Assembly: GCF_014170305.1 (NCBI RefSeq)
Contig: NZ_LZZT01000028.1
Span: 83,573-147,572, forward strand
DNA from: Achromobacter sp. UMC71
Lineage (GTDB): Bacteria; Pseudomonadota; Gammaproteobacteria; Burkholderiales; Burkholderiaceae_B
Length of the DNA: 64,000 bases
Direction of reading: 5' to 3'
Shown here one piece after another: positions 8,533 to 17,821 of the stretch. The translations under genes were made by a program, and so were the position numbers. The notes below the pieces were generated by a model. It saw only the letters and a program-made list of their open reading frames with translations. It did no database searches and was not told the DNA's origin. The first letter of the stretch is position 1. Each line of letters opens with the position of its first letter.

Positions 8533-9411
8533 TCAGGCGACGGTGCGGGACTCGCGGGCCTCGGCCTGCGCGCCAGGCTCCGCGTCCGGTAGCGGGACGC
8601 TGGCCAGGACGGGAGCCGGCGCGCGCTCCGGATTGCCATGGCGCCGGTGCAGAAAGTCGACCACGCCGGCGCGGCACGACAGGTACACCGGATCGTTGGC
8701 CAGCCGCACCCGGTCGCGCGGACGCGGCAACGGCACGGGCAGGATCTCGCCGATGGTCGCGGCCGGGCCGTTGGTCAGCATCACGATGCGGTCCGACAGC
8801 AGCACGGCTTCGTCGACGTCGTGCGTGACCATGATGGTGGTGGTGCGCGTCTTGGCCACGATCTTGAGCAACTCGTCCTGCAGGTGCGCGCGGGTCAGCG
8901 CGTCCAGCGCGCCGAAGGGCTCGTCCATCAGCAGCACGCCCGGCTCGATCGCCAGGGCGCGGGCAATGCCCACGCGCTGCTTCATGCCCCCCGAAATTTC
9001 GCGCGGCAGCTTGTTCTGCGCGGGCAGCAGTCCCACCAGGTCCAGCGCCGCGCGGGTGCGGTCGGCCAGCTGGGCGCGTTTCTCGGTGGCGCCGAAGACC
9101 CGTTCCACCGCCAGGTGCACGTTCTGGAAGCAGGTCAGCCAGGGCAGCAGCGAATGGTTCTGGAACACCACCGCGCGGTCCGGACCAGGCCCGGTGATCT
9201 CGCGCTCGGCGCACAGCAGCACGCCGCTGGTGGGCCGCGTCAGGCCCGCGATCAGGTTCAGTAAAGTGGATTTGCCGCAGCCCGAGTGGCCGATCAGGGT
9301 GATGAATTCACCCTGATCCACGGTCAGGTCGATATCGCGCAAGGCGACGAACGCGCCCTTGCGGGTGCTGAAGGTCTGGCCCACGCGCTCGATGCGTACG
9401 AATTTCTTCAT
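8533..9411 (-). CDS. nrtD: Nitrate ABC transporter ATPase NrtD/NasD
   Basis: A 292-residue ABC ATPase that powers nitrate (and nitrite) import. Walker A is GHSGCGKST, the signature is [15 protein letters not shown], and Walker B is [16 protein letters not shown], followed by the switch His ([10 protein letters not shown]). The sequence [20 protein letters not shown] plus [20 protein letters not shown] is that of the NrtC/NrtD/SsuB-type group. It follows the permease gene by 4 bp, and that gene follows nrtA, giving the usual nrtA-nrtB-nrtD order. The last 50 residues are a Pro/Ala-rich extension. Confidence 0.9.
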   Translation of the reverse strand: MKKFVRIERVGQTFSTRKGAFVALRDIDLTVDQGEFITLIGHSGCGKSTLLNLIAGLTRPTSGVLLCAEREITGPGPDRAVVFQNHSLLPWLTCFQNVHLAVERVFGATEKRAQLADRTRAALDLVGLLPAQNKLPREISGGMKQRVGIARALAIEPGVLLMDEPFGALDALTRAHLQDELLKIVAKTRTTTIMVTHDVDEAVLLSDRIVMLTNGPAATIGEILPVPLPRPRDRVRLANDPVYLSCRAGVVDFLHRRHGNPERAPAPVLASVPLPDAEPGAQAEARESRTVA

Positions 9412-9415
9412 GGCG

Positions 9416-10321
9416 CTATTCCTCGGTGTAGGTGAAGCGGCGGGCCAGCGCGACCAGCAGCGTTTCCAGGATCAGGCCGACGATGCCGATCACGAAAATG
9501 GCGATGACAATGTGTTCGACCTTCAGGTTGTTCCATTCGTCCCACAGCCAGAAGCCGATGCCGGTGCCGCCTGTCAGCATCTCGGCCGCGACGATCACCA
9601 GCCACGCGGTGCCGATCGATAACCGCACGCCGGTCAGCATGTAGGGCAGCACGGCGGGCAGCAGCACCTTGGTGGTGACCTTCCATTCCGACAGGTTCAG
9701 GACGCGCGCCACGTTCAGGTAGTCCTGTGGCACCCGCGACACGCCAACGGCGGTGTTGATGATCATCGGCCAGATCGAACAGATGAAGATGGCCCAGATG
9801 GCGGCGGGATTGGCGGCCTTGAACAACAGCAGGCCCAGGGGCAGCCACGCCAGCGGCGACACCGGCCGCAGCAGGCTCACGATGGGCGAGAACATGGCGC
9901 GCACCGGCGCGTAGCGGCCGATGGCAAAACCCACGGGGATGCCCACCAGCGCGGCCAGGCCGAAGCCGATGCCGACCCGCTGCAGCGAGGCCAGCAGATT
10001 CCAGCCGATGCCCTTGTCGTTGGGGCCGTTGTCGTAGAACGGATCGGAGAACAGCGTGACCGCCGCCTGCCAGGTGACGCCCGGCGTGGGGATTTCGGGG
10101 ATGCGCATGGCCACCACCTGCCACACCAGCACGAACAGCGCGAAGCCGGCCACCGGGCCGACCACGGCGCGCAGCGCGGCTTCCAGGCGCTCGCGGCCGG
10201 CGTCGGCCCACTGTGCGGCGCGGCTCGGGGCGCCGGTCGCCACCGCCGCCTGCCCCGCTGCGGCCTCGGTTGACACGCCCTCGGCCAAGGCGCCTCTTTC
10301 CACACTCGTCACACTAGACAT
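9416..10321 (-). CDS. nrtB: Nitrate ABC transporter permease NrtB/NasE
   Basis: From ATG 10321 the protein has 301 residues with about six membrane helices and the BPD_transp_1 cytoplasmic coupling loop ([20 protein letters not shown]). A hydrophilic Ala-rich N-terminal 40 residues precedes TM1. The phrase [20 protein letters not shown] is characteristic of NrtB-type permeases. It transfers nitrate received from NrtA across the inner membrane with NrtD as motor. The open frame extends further upstream into nrtA, but ATG 10321 fits the family N-terminus and lies 29 bp past the nrtA stop. Confidence 0.9.
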   Translation of the reverse strand: MSSVTSVERGALAEGVSTEAAAGQAAVATGAPSRAAQWADAGRERLEAALRAVVGPVAGFALFVLVWQVVAMRIPEIPTPGVTWQAAVTLFSDPFYDNGPNDKGIGWNLLASLQRVGIGFGLAALVGIPVGFAIGRYAPVRAMFSPIVSLLRPVSPLAWLPLGLLLFKAANPAAIWAIFICSIWPMIINTAVGVSRVPQDYLNVARVLNLSEWKVTTKVLLPAVLPYMLTGVRLSIGTAWLVIVAAEMLTGGTGIGFWLWDEWNNLKVEHIVIAIFVIGIVGLILETLLVALARRFTYTEE

Positions 10322-10350
10322 CGTCCCTGCTCCTTCTCGCGAACCCGCGC

Positions 10351-11655
10351 TCAGACCTTGACCTTGAAGCCATCGGCGTAGGCCGAGGGGTTGCTGCCGT
10401 CCCAGACCACGCCGTCGATCAGCTTGGCACTGCGCATCTCGCTGGCGGGCAGCGCGATGCCGGCGGCCTGCGCGGCCTGCTTGTAGATGTCGATGCGATT
10501 GACCTGGCGCGCCGTGGCCAGATAGTCGGGATGGTCCTTGAGCAGGCCCCAGCGCTTGTGCTGCGTCAGGAACCACATGCCGTCGCTCAGGTAAGGAAAG
10601 TTGGCGGCGCCGTCGCCCGAGAAGCGCATCGCATGTTCGTCGTTCCATTGCTTGCCCAGGCCATCTTCATATTGGCCCAGCATGCGGCCAACGATGGCAC
10701 TGGCGTCCGTGTTGACGTAGGACTTGGCGGCGATGGTCTCGGCGGTCTTCTGGCGATTGGCGGGCGAGGCGTCGATCCACTTGCTCGCCTCCAGGATCGC
10801 GGCCGTCACGGCGCGCGCGGTGTTGGGGTTGCGCGCCACGAAATCGGCGCTGGTGCCCAGCACCTTTTCCGGGTGGTCGGTCCAGATGGCCTGGGTGGTG
10901 ACGGCGGTAAAGCCGATCTTGTCCAGGATGGCGCGCGCCCCCCAAGGCTCGCCCACGCAATAGCCGTCCATATTGCCCACGCGCATGTTGGCCACCATTT
11001 GAGGCGGCGGCACAGTGATGACCTTGGCGTCCTTCATCGGGTCGATGCCATACGCGGCCAGCCAGTAATACAGCCACATGGCGTGCGTGCCGGTGGGAAA
11101 GGTCTGGGCGAAGGTGTATTCGCGCTTGTCCGACGCCATCAGCTTGGCCAGCGATTCGCCGTCGCGGGCGCCGGTCTGCAGCAGCTTGTTCGACAGCGTG
11201 ATGGCCTGGCCGTTCTGGTTCAGGTTCATCAGCACCGCCATGTCCTTCTTGGCCCCGCCCACGCCCATGTGCACGCCGTAGACCAGGCCGTACAGGACAT
11301 GGGCCATGTCGAGTTCGCCGTTCAACAGCTTGTCGCGCACCGCCGCCCAGGATGCCTCTTTGGAAGGCGTGATGGTCACGCCATACTTCTTGTCGATGCC
11401 CAGCACCGAGGCCATGACGACCGAGGCGCAGTCGGTCAGGGGAATGAAGCCGATCTTCACCTCGGGCTTCTCGGGCGCATCGCTGCCCGCGGCCCAGGCC
11501 CCGGCGCGCACCAGCGGATCGACCAGCGACAGGAGGCTGGCGCCGGCGACCGCGCGCGCGGTGCCCGCCAGCCATCTGCGGCGGCCGGCGTCGGCGGTGG
11601 AGTCCGGGCCGGCCTCGGACAGGCGGGGTTTCACAGGCGTCTTCACTGACTTCAT
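10351..11655 (-). CDS. nrtA: Nitrate-binding protein NrtA (Tat-exported)
   Basis: A 434-residue CmpA/NrtA-type binding protein that captures nitrate in the periplasm. Start ATG 11655 has AGGAG eight bases upstream. A twin-arginine signal (residues 25-31, RRRWLAG) precedes a hydrophobic segment, so export is probably folded and by Tat. Family markers include KIGFIPLTDCASVVMAS, the YGLVYGVHMGVGG stretch, and MDGYCVGEPWGARA. It is the first gene of nrtA-nrtB-nrtD. A sigma-54 promoter, NtrC-like sites and a terminator-bearing leader (11656-11969) suggest nitrogen and nitrate control. No nitrate or nitrite reductase is in the window. Confidence 0.9.
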   Translation of the reverse strand: MKSVKTPVKPRLSEAGPDSTADAGRRRWLAGTARAVAGASLLSLVDPLVRAGAWAAGSDAPEKPEVKIGFIPLTDCASVVMASVLGIDKKYGVTITPSKEASWAAVRDKLLNGELDMAHVLYGLVYGVHMGVGGAKKDMAVLMNLNQNGQAITLSNKLLQTGARDGESLAKLMASDKREYTFAQTFPTGTHAMWLYYWLAAYGIDPMKDAKVITVPPPQMVANMRVGNMDGYCVGEPWGARAILDKIGFTAVTTQAIWTDHPEKVLGTSADFVARNPNTARAVTAAILEASKWIDASPANRQKTAETIAAKSYVNTDASAIVGRMLGQYEDGLGKQWNDEHAMRFSGDGAANFPYLSDGMWFLTQHKRWGLLKDHPDYLATARQVNRIDIYKQAAQAAGIALPASEMRSAKLIDGVVWDGSNPSAYADGFKVKV

Positions 11656-11669
11656 ACGGGGCTCCTGGC

Positions 11670-11699
11670 AAAAAAAAACGTCCCGCGCGCCTCGCGGGA
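11670..11699 (-). terminator. Leader terminator (attenuator) before nrtA
   Basis: On the minus strand: TCCCGCG (11699-11693), loop AGGCG, CGCGGGA (11687-11681), CG, then nine U residues (11678-11670). It lies only 15 bp upstream of the nrtA start and inside the message made from the promoter at 11794-11810, so it can only act as an attenuator. The stem's 5' part overlaps a segment able to pair with the ANTAR-type hairpin (see findings). Confidence 0.8.
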
Positions 11700-11717
11700 A
11701 CAACCCGTCGGCGCTGC

Positions 11718-11750
11718 GGAACGTCGTTGTTCCCTGCCGCAAATCGCGGC
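11718..11750 (-). promoter_or_regulatory. ANTAR-type antiterminator hairpins in nrtA leader
   Basis: Two adjacent hairpins in the leader RNA. P2 (11733-11718): stem GGAAC/GUUCC with a six-base loop AACGAC, having A at position 1 and G at position 4 as in targets of ANTAR proteins such as NasR/NasT. P1 (11750-11736): stem GCCGC/GCGGC with a five-base loop GAUUU, which deviates from the six-base rule. They are two bases apart and followed by the terminator. By analogy with the Klebsiella nasF leader, nitrate-bound NasR-like protein would allow read-through. The cognate regulator is not in this window. Confidence 0.6.
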
Positions 11751-11793
11751 GCTTGGCGTGGGCGCGCCGTTCGCGGCTGCCCCATTACCCATT

Positions 11794-11810
11794 AAGCAAG
11801 CGCTGTGCCA
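11794..11810 (-). promoter_or_regulatory. Sigma-54 promoter of nrtABD
   Basis: On the minus strand the sequence is TGGCAC AGCGC TTGCTT, an essentially perfect -24/-12 element (TGGCAC-N5-TTGC). The GG and GC are at the required spacing. Transcription would begin near 11784, giving a leader of about 130 nt that contains the hairpins and attenuator. Confidence 0.8.
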
Positions 11811-11921
11811 GGCCTGCCGCCAGGCTGGCCGGCCCCTTGCCGCCCCGCGCCAATGCTGGCTTTGCGGGCGATGGCAAGGATCAACTGCAGGCAAGCGGCG
11901 ATGCCCGGCGCCGGCGCGGAC

Positions 11922-11969
11922 GATCCAAGTTGGTGCGCGAATCCATGCGGCGGCGCACCATCAATGTGC
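11922..11969 (-). promoter_or_regulatory. Tandem NtrC-like binding sites
   Basis: On the minus strand GCAC-ATTGAT-GGTGC (11969-11955) fits the NtrC consensus GCAC-N6-GGTGC exactly. A second, half-conserved site lies at 11922-11936 (plus strand GATC-CAAGTT-GGTGC). Their centres are 33 bp apart, about three helical turns, and about 145 and 178 bp upstream of the predicted start, a normal enhancer position for sigma-54 promoters. Confidence 0.65.
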
Positions 11970-12113
11970 GGTTTTGTCGCCGCGGCCCCACGCCGCCCAT
12001 TCCCCCTCACGGCCGCGCCCCTGGGCATGGAATTTGCATGACTCCTGCCAGGCAGACGCGCTGGACGCGTCCGCCAAATAAGTTATGGCTATATGGATTC
12101 AAGAAATCAGAAG

Positions 12114-12142
12114 TTGTGGGGATGAAACCCCGTCCCTATGAT
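12114..12142 (+). promoter_or_regulatory. Probable sigma-70 promoter of cysG
   Basis: TTGTGG (12114-12119), 17-bp spacer, TATGAT (12137-12142), 38 bp before the cysG ATG. Just upstream, 12077-12112 is an unusually AT-rich stretch for this genome, which could hold an activator site; I do not identify it. The rest of the 522-bp gap between nrtA and cysG is occupied by the nrt control region. Confidence 0.5.
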
Positions 12143-12179
12143 CGATTGACCTTCTGCCGGGTGCGCCCGAGGCTGCGTG

Positions 12180-13595
12180 ATGAAGCTTTTCCCGATTTTT
12201 GCCGATCTGAAAGACCGGCCCGTGCTGGTCGTGGGCGGTGGCGCCGTAGCCGAGCGCAAGACGCTGGCCCTGCTGCAAGCCCACGCCGACGTGGCGGTGG
12301 GCGCGCCCGACCTGACGCCGGCCTTGGCCGCGCTGCGGGACCAGGGCCGCATCCGCCACCTGGCGGGCGCCTTCGACGCCGCCTGGCTGGACGGCGTCTG
12401 GCTGGCAGTGGCCGCCACCGACGACCGCGGCGTCAACGCCGCCGTATCGGATGCCGCGCAGGCCCGCCGTATCTTCAGCAATGTGGTGGACGACCCCGAG
12501 CTGTCCTCGTTCCAGGTGCCGTCCATCGTCGACCGCTCGCCGGTCATCGTTGCCATCTCCTCCTCGGGCGTGGCGCCGGTGCTGGCGCGCCGCCTGCGCG
12601 AACGCATCGAATCCCTGTTCGACCATACCCTGGGCCAACTGGCCGGGCTGGCCGAACGCTACCGCAAGCGCATCCGCGCCGGCCACCCCGACCTGGGCGC
12701 GCGCCGCCGCTTCTACGACTGGCTGCTGGATGGCCCCGTGGCCGGCTTGCTGCGTCAGCAACAGCCCGAGGCGGCCGAGGCCGCCTTGAGCGCGGCCCTG
12801 GCCCAGCCGCTGGCGCCGGCCGAAGGCAGCGTGGTGCTGGTGGGCGCCGGCCCCGGCGACCCCGGCCTGTTGACGCTGAAGGCGCTGCGCGCGCTGAACG
12901 AAGCCGACGTGATTCTCTACGACCGCCTGGTCAGCGACGGCATCATGTCGCTGGCGCGCCGCGATGCCGAGCGCGTGCCGGTGGGCAAGCTGCCCGGCGA
13001 AGACCACCATGCCACCCAGGCGCGCATCCACGCGCTGCTGGTCGAACATGCCCGCGCCGGCCGCCGCGTGGTGCGCCTGAAAGGCGGGGACGCCTTCATT
13101 TTCGGCCGCGGCGGCGAAGAACTGGAACATCTGCGCGCCCACGGCGTGCGCTATGAGGTCGTGCCCGGCATCACCGCCGCGCTGGCGTGTGCCGCCTACG
13201 CGGGCATCCCGCTGACGCACCGAGAGCATGCCCAATCGGTGCGCCTGGTGACCGCGCACTGCCGCGAAGACGAAGACAACCTGGACTGGCCTGCGCTGGC
13301 CCGCGAACGCCAGACGCTGGCGTTCTACATGGGTGTCGGGCAGCTGGAGCAATTGACGCAGCGCCTGATCCGCCACGGCCGCGCGCCGACGACGCCGTTC
13401 GCGCTGATCGAAAACGGCAGCCGGCCCGAGCAGCGGGTGCTGTCGGGCACATTGCAGGACCTGCCTCGATTGGCGCGGGCGCACGCCATCCGCTCGCCCG
13501 CCCTCTTGATCGTGGGCGAGGTCGCCGGACTGGCGCGGCAATTGCATTGGTTCGGCGAACATCTGGAAGGTGCGCCGCAGCGCTTGGCAGCCTAG
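12180..13595 (+). CDS. cysG: Siroheme synthase CysG (trifunctional)
   Basis: A 471-residue protein that makes siroheme from uroporphyrinogen III, the cofactor of sulfite and assimilatory nitrite reductases. The N-terminal dehydrogenase/ferrochelatase half has the NAD-binding [13 protein letters not shown] (about residues 13-25); the C-terminal SUMT methyltransferase half starts near [16 protein letters not shown] (about residue 218) and has [21 protein letters not shown] 12180 has GAGG eight bases upstream; a GTG directly before it is the alternative. Divergent from nrtABD, so it would supply the nitrite reductase that follows nitrate uptake. Confidence 0.93.
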   Translation: MKLFPIFADLKDRPVLVVGGGAVAERKTLALLQAHADVAVGAPDLTPALAALRDQGRIRHLAGAFDAAWLDGVWLAVAATDDRGVNAAVSDAAQARRIFSNVVDDPELSSFQVPSIVDRSPVIVAISSSGVAPVLARRLRERIESLFDHTLGQLAGLAERYRKRIRAGHPDLGARRRFYDWLLDGPVAGLLRQQQPEAAEAALSAALAQPLAPAEGSVVLVGAGPGDPGLLTLKALRALNEADVILYDRLVSDGIMSLARRDAERVPVGKLPGEDHHATQARIHALLVEHARAGRRVVRLKGGDAFIFGRGGEELEHLRAHGVRYEVVPGITAALACAAYAGIPLTHREHAQSVRLVTAHCREDEDNLDWPALARERQTLAFYMGVGQLEQLTQRLIRHGRAPTTPFALIENGSRPEQRVLSGTLQDLPRLARAHAIRSPALLIVGEVAGLARQLHWFGEHLEGAPQRLAA

Positions 13596-13623
13596 GCCGG
13601 TTCACACCAGAAGGCGCCTCGCG

Positions 13624-13639
13624 CAGGCCCTAGGGCCTG
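13624..13639. other. 16-bp perfect palindrome between cysG and upp
   Basis: CAGGCCCTAGGGCCTG lies between the convergent genes cysG and upp. There is no adjacent T-run, so it is at best a weak bidirectional terminator. Confidence 0.4.
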
Positions 13640-13673
13640 TTGCCGCCCCGCGGCCGGCCAGCCGGGAAGGGAC

Positions 13674-14312
13674 TTATTCCGTCTTTTGGGTCGTCCCGAA
13701 GATGCGGTCTCCCGCGTCGCCCAGGCCCGGCATGATGTAGCCATGCTCGTTCAGGCCGTCGTCGATGGACGCGGTGTAGATGTGCACGTCCGGGTGCTTG
13801 GTCAATACGGCGTCGATGCCGACCGGCGCGGCCACCAGCACCAGCGCGCGGATTTCCTTGCAGCCGGCGCGCTTGAGCAGGTCGATCGCGGCGACCATCG
13901 AGCCGCCGGTGGCCAGCATCGGGTCGACGATCAGGGCCAGGCGCTGGTCCAGTTCGCCCACCAGGCGTTCCAGGTAGGTGTGCGCTTCCAGGGTTTCTTC
14001 GTTGCGGGCCACGCCCACCACGCTGACCTTGGCGCCGGGGATCAGGCTGAGTACGCCGTCCAGCATGCCGATGCCGGCGCGCAGGATCGGCACCACGGTG
14101 ACTTTCTTGCCGGCGATCTTCTCGACCTGAACCGACCCGCACCAGCCTTCGACGGTAGCGGGGGCCAGCGGCAGGTCCTTGGACGCTTCGTAAGTGAGCA
14201 GCGCGCCCACTTCCTGCGACAGTTCACGGAAGCTCTTGGTGCTGAGGTCGGCGCGACGCATGATCCCGAGCTTGTGGCGGATCAGCGGATGGCGGATTTC
14301 GTGCACGGGCAT
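13674..14312 (-). CDS. upp: Uracil phosphoribosyltransferase
   Basis: A 212-residue enzyme that converts uracil and PRPP into UMP in pyrimidine salvage, in the cytoplasm. The N-terminus [12 protein letters not shown] and the PRPP loop [19 protein letters not shown] (about residues 132-150) are diagnostic, as is the C-terminal uracil-binding [17 protein letters not shown]. Length is standard. A GC-rich hairpin lies in its leader (14355-14388). No uracil permease is next to it. Confidence 0.96.
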   Translation of the reverse strand: MPVHEIRHPLIRHKLGIMRRADLSTKSFRELSQEVGALLTYEASKDLPLAPATVEGWCGSVQVEKIAGKKVTVVPILRAGIGMLDGVLSLIPGAKVSVVGVARNEETLEAHTYLERLVGELDQRLALIVDPMLATGGSMVAAIDLLKRAGCKEIRALVLVAAPVGIDAVLTKHPDVHIYTASIDDGLNEHGYIMPGLGDAGDRIFGTTQKTE

Positions 14313-14354
14313 GTGCGTAAATCTCCAGAATTATTGATAGACAGGGTGTTTCGC

Positions 14355-14388
14355 CTCAGGCGCCGCCGCAACGCGGCCCGCGCCTGAG
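14355..14388 (-). other. Hairpin in the upp leader
   Basis: CTCAGGCGC (14355-14363) and GCGCCTGAG (14380-14388) are perfect 9-bp arms around a 16-nt spacer that itself can pair weakly. It lies 43 bp upstream of the upp start. It could be a leader structure or a remnant of a terminator; no function is supported. Confidence 0.4.
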
Positions 14389-14408
14389 AATCGTAATCGG
14401 TTTAGGGG

Positions 14409-14449
14409 AAAAGCGGATGATGGGCGCGCTGCCGCGCCCATCATCCGCT
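14409..14449 (-). terminator. Intrinsic terminator of dacB
   Basis: A perfect 17-bp stem: AGCGGATGATGGGCGCG (14412-14428) and its reverse complement (14433-14449), loop CTGC. On the minus strand it is followed by UUU and starts directly after the dacB stop codon. Confidence 0.85.
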
Positions 14450-15898
14450 CTATTGTTCGGCCAGCCAGGCGATCAGGGCGTCGTCGAACGCCCGCACCGC
14501 GCCTGCCTGCTCGTGGTTGACGATGCTGACCACGACATAGCGCTTGCCGCTGGCGCCCAGCACATAGCCAGCGATCGACCGCACATCGCGCAGCGACCCG
14601 GTTTTCAGGTGGGCCATGCCGGCGGTGCCGTCGCCCTTCAGACGGCGGCGCACCGTGCCGTCGACGCCGGCGATCGCGAAGGATGAAATGTACTCCGGCA
14701 TGACCGGTGAATTCCACGCCACGGTCAGCATCGAGGCCAGGCTGTCGGCCGACACCCGCGCCTCGCGCGACAGGCCGGCGCCGTTGTCGATGACCAATTC
14801 CGGCATGTCCAGGCCCTGCTTGGCCAAGAGGCCCTTGGCCACGGTCTCGCTGCTGGCCACGGTGGCGGGCCGGCGCCCGCGTTCGGCGCCCAGGGTCAAC
14901 AGCAGCGTGCGCGCCATGACATTGTTGCTGCGCTTGTTGATCTGGCGGATCACTTCGGCCAGCGTCGGCGAATCGTGCGAGGCCAGCACCACGGCGTCGC
15001 CCGGCACCACGCCCGTGCGGACCTGGCCCTTGAACGTGCCGCCCAGCTCTTTCCAGAGCATGCGGAAGACTTCGGTGGCGTAGTCGTTCTGCGACAGCGC
15101 CAGACGATACAGGCTGAACTCGCCGCAGGACCCGGCCACCTTGCCGCTGACGCGCAAGGTCACGCCCTGCTGGGTAATGACGGGATCGGTCTGGACCACC
15201 GGCGCGCCCGGGCAGCGGATGTCGCTCCAGTCCACGCGGCCTTCGATCTTCAGGCCAGGCAGCGGCGGATCGATCAACGGCACCCACTTGTTGGCGGCCG
15301 GATCGGGGGAAAACAGGATGCGCACGGCGCCAAAGCCCACCATCAGGGCATCGGGGCTGGCGTTGTAGGCGCGGTCGGGCGCGCCGTCGAAGGCGCCGGG
15401 GTCGGTCGCGACCTGGCCGAAGATGCTGCGGTCGATCACCAGGTCATTGATCTGCTTGACCCCGCGCAGGCGCAATTCGCGCAGCAGCGCCCACAAGTCC
15501 TGCAGCAGGAACTGCGGGTCGCCCCCTGCCCGCAGGTAGAGCGGGCCGGGCAGCACGCCGCGGGCATCCGGGCGGGCGCCCGGTTCGGTCATGAAATCGG
15601 TGCGCCAGACGTAGTTGGGCCCCAGCTCGGACAGCGCCGCCCAGGTGGTGACCAGTTTCATCACCGATGCCGGGTTGCGGGCTTGCTTGGCGTTCAGCGT
15701 CGCCAGGCGCGGCCCGCCGACCTCCTGCACCACCAGAGACAGGGCGCTGTCAGGCAGTTTGGTTGCCTTCCAGGCGTTCACCACGCTGGGCGGCAGGCCC
15801 GGAACCTGCGCGCAGGCGGCGCCGGCAGCCAGGGCCAGCAACCCGCCGGCCAGCCAACGCGCCGGCCCGCTCCACCGCTTTTTCCCTGATCCTGTCAT
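14450..15898 (-). CDS. dacB: D-alanyl-D-alanine carboxypeptidase/endopeptidase, PBP4 (DacB)
   Basis: A 482-residue class C penicillin-binding protein of the periplasm that trims peptide stems and cuts cross-links. Signal peptide at residues 1-30 ends in AACAQ. The three penicillin-binding motifs are visible: SVMK (S78-K81), SNN in INKRSNNVMAR, and KTG in HLKTGSLRD. Start ATG 15898 is chosen because the signal peptide begins there; the open frame continues 40 codons upstream without a leader-like sequence. A strong terminator follows its stop. Confidence 0.93.
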   Translation of the reverse strand: MTGSGKKRWSGPARWLAGGLLALAAGAACAQVPGLPPSVVNAWKATKLPDSALSLVVQEVGGPRLATLNAKQARNPASVMKLVTTWAALSELGPNYVWRTDFMTEPGARPDARGVLPGPLYLRAGGDPQFLLQDLWALLRELRLRGVKQINDLVIDRSIFGQVATDPGAFDGAPDRAYNASPDALMVGFGAVRILFSPDPAANKWVPLIDPPLPGLKIEGRVDWSDIRCPGAPVVQTDPVITQQGVTLRVSGKVAGSCGEFSLYRLALSQNDYATEVFRMLWKELGGTFKGQVRTGVVPGDAVVLASHDSPTLAEVIRQINKRSNNVMARTLLLTLGAERGRRPATVASSETVAKGLLAKQGLDMPELVIDNGAGLSREARVSADSLASMLTVAWNSPVMPEYISSFAIAGVDGTVRRRLKGDGTAGMAHLKTGSLRDVRSIAGYVLGASGKRYVVVSIVNHEQAGAVRAFDDALIAWLAEQ

Positions 15899-16054
15899 GC
15901 CCTGTCCACCTGGTTGCCTGTCCTGCAAAACCGAGAGCATACAAAACCTGGGGCGGTTACGGGCGGCGGCCCGGCGCCGTCGCCCTCGAAAGGGCGTGCC
16001 CAAGCCCCACGCGCGCATCTGCGTGGGGCCCCGGGCGTCTGCTATCGCAGGCGG

Positions 16055-17209
16055 CTACTGCTGCAATTTCCACTTGCCGCCGGCCACGGTCGCCATGACC
16101 AGCGCGCGCTCGTCCAGGCCGTTGTGGTCGGTGGCGCTCATGTTGACCACGCCCGTGGCGGTGGGCAGGTTTTTCACGTTTTCCAACGCGTCGCGCAGCG
16201 CCGCCCGGAACTCGGGCGTACCGGGCTTGGCCGCCTTCAGCGCCACGGGCACGGCCTGTTGCAGCAGCAGGCCTACATCCCAGGTGTAGGCGGCGAATAG
16301 GGACACGCTGCCCGGGCCATTGGCGGCCTCGTACTTCTTGGCAAAGGCCTGCGCCGTGGCCTTGACCGGGTTGGTGTCGGGCAACAGGTCCGCCACCATC
16401 ACCGGCCCGACCGGCACCCAGGCGCCGTCGCAGGCCGGGCCGCATACCCGCAGGAAATCATTGTTGGCCACGCCGTGGTTGAAATAGATCTTGCCCTGGT
16501 AGCCGCGCTCGCGCAGCGCCCGGGCCGGCATCGCCGCCGGCGTGCCCGACGCGCCTACCACCACCGCGTCCGGCGCGGCGCCCACCAACTTGAGCGTCTG
16601 CGCCACGGCCGAGGTATCGGTCGGCGCGAAGCTTTCCTTGCCCACGACCTCGATGCCGTGCTGCTTGGCCGCCTTTTCCACTTCCACCCAGAAGGTTTCG
16701 CCCAGAGCGTTGTTAAAGCCGATGAAGGCCAGCTTCTTGACGCCGTTGGCCGCCGCATGGCGGGCGATGCCCTCGGCCATCAGGGAATCGGAATGCGGCG
16801 TCTTGAACACCCAGCGGCGCTTGTCGTCCACCGGGTCGATCAGGCGCGCCGACGAGGCCAGCGTGATGACCGGCGTGGCGCCGGTGGCCACGGTGTCCAG
16901 CATGGCCATGGTGTTGGGCGTGGTGGACGACCCGACGATCAGATCGACCTTGTTCTCGGAAATCAGCTTGTGGGAATTGCTGACCGCCCGGGTGGTGTCG
17001 GACGCGTCGTCCAGCACCACGTATTCCACTTTCACGCCGCCGATCTCCGTGGGCAGCAGGCTGATGGTGTTGCGCTCGGGCATGCCCAGCGAGGCCTGGG
17101 GGCCGGTAGTGGACAGGGTGGCGCCGATCTTCACTTGGGCCAGCGCGGGCGCGGCGGCCGCGACCAGCAGAGCCGCCAACGCGGCCTTCAAGGTGCAACG
17201 GGGGGTCAT
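16055..17209 (-). CDS. ABC transporter periplasmic binding protein, branched-chain amino acid (LivK-like) type
   Basis: A 384-residue Peripla_BP_6 protein. The signal peptide is about residues 1-24 (LAALLVAAAAPALAQ). The mature part starts VKIGATLSTTGPQASLGMPERN, which is typical of Leu/Ile/Val- or aromatic-type binding proteins. AGGAGA precedes the ATG. No permease or ATPase genes are next to it, so it must use a transporter encoded elsewhere; the ligand is unknown. It may belong with the flavin monooxygenase pair downstream in coordinates (17275-18835), whose genes share its strand. Confidence 0.85.
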   Translation of the reverse strand: MTPRCTLKAALAALLVAAAAPALAQVKIGATLSTTGPQASLGMPERNTISLLPTEIGGVKVEYVVLDDASDTTRAVSNSHKLISENKVDLIVGSSTTPNTMAMLDTVATGATPVITLASSARLIDPVDDKRRWVFKTPHSDSLMAEGIARHAAANGVKKLAFIGFNNALGETFWVEVEKAAKQHGIEVVGKESFAPTDTSAVAQTLKLVGAAPDAVVVGASGTPAAMPARALRERGYQGKIYFNHGVANNDFLRVCGPACDGAWVPVGPVMVADLLPDTNPVKATAQAFAKKYEAANGPGSVSLFAAYTWDVGLLLQQAVPVALKAAKPGTPEFRAALRDALENVKNLPTATGVVNMSATDHNGLDERALVMATVAGGKWKLQQ

Positions 17210-17274
17210 GGGCAGTCTCCTTTGGGGCGCGGATATCGTTATGCGTCATGCCGATCCGCTACGGCGTGTAAGGG

Positions 17275-17778
17275 TTATACGACGGGAACGCCTCCGTGCG
17301 GCAGAAAAGCCCCGTTGTGGAAAACCAGGGCGCCGCCGTCATCATCAGGCGAGTGCAGGCGCAGCACCTCGCCGATCAGCACGGCGTGGTCGCCCACTTC
17401 CAGCACCTGGCGGGTCGCGCACTCGAACCGGGCCGCGCAATCGTCGAACACGGGAATGCCGTCCTGCCCGGCATACCAGGCCAGCCCGGCGTAGCGATCG
17501 GCCACCGGCTGCGAGAACACCCGGGCCAACTCGCGCTGCGGCGCCCCCAGCACATGGACGGCGAAGCCGCCTCGCGAGGTGAAATCGGCGTAGTGCATGC
17601 TGGCGCGGCGCAGGCTCCAAAGCACCAGCGGCGGCTCCAGCGAGACCGAGGCGAAGGAATTCACGGTCAGGCCGATCGGACCATGGGCGCCCGCGGCGGT
17701 CACCACGGTGACGCCGGTGGCGTAACGCCCCAGGGCCCGCCGCAGACGGGCGGGGCTGAGATCAAGAGTGGCGCTCAT
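17275..17778 (-). CDS. Flavin reductase-like FMN-binding protein
   Basis: A 167-residue flavin reductase domain protein. The N-terminal RRALGRYATGVTVVTA and GLTVNSFASVSLEPPLVLWSL are the family's flavin-binding signatures. Such proteins make reduced FMN for two-component monooxygenases. ATG 17778 has GGAG five to six bases upstream and is preferred over ATG 17799. It follows the luciferase-like gene on the same strand (43 bp), so it is the likely reductase partner. Confidence 0.88.
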   Translation of the reverse strand: MSATLDLSPARLRRALGRYATGVTVVTAAGAHGPIGLTVNSFASVSLEPPLVLWSLRRASMHYADFTSRGGFAVHVLGAPQRELARVFSQPVADRYAGLAWYAGQDGIPVFDDCAARFECATRQVLEVGDHAVLIGEVLRLHSPDDDGGALVFHNGAFLPHGGVPVV

Positions 17779-17821
17779 GGCGGCTCCGGCGGTGGACATC
17801 TGGCGGGCGGGCGCCCCGCGC

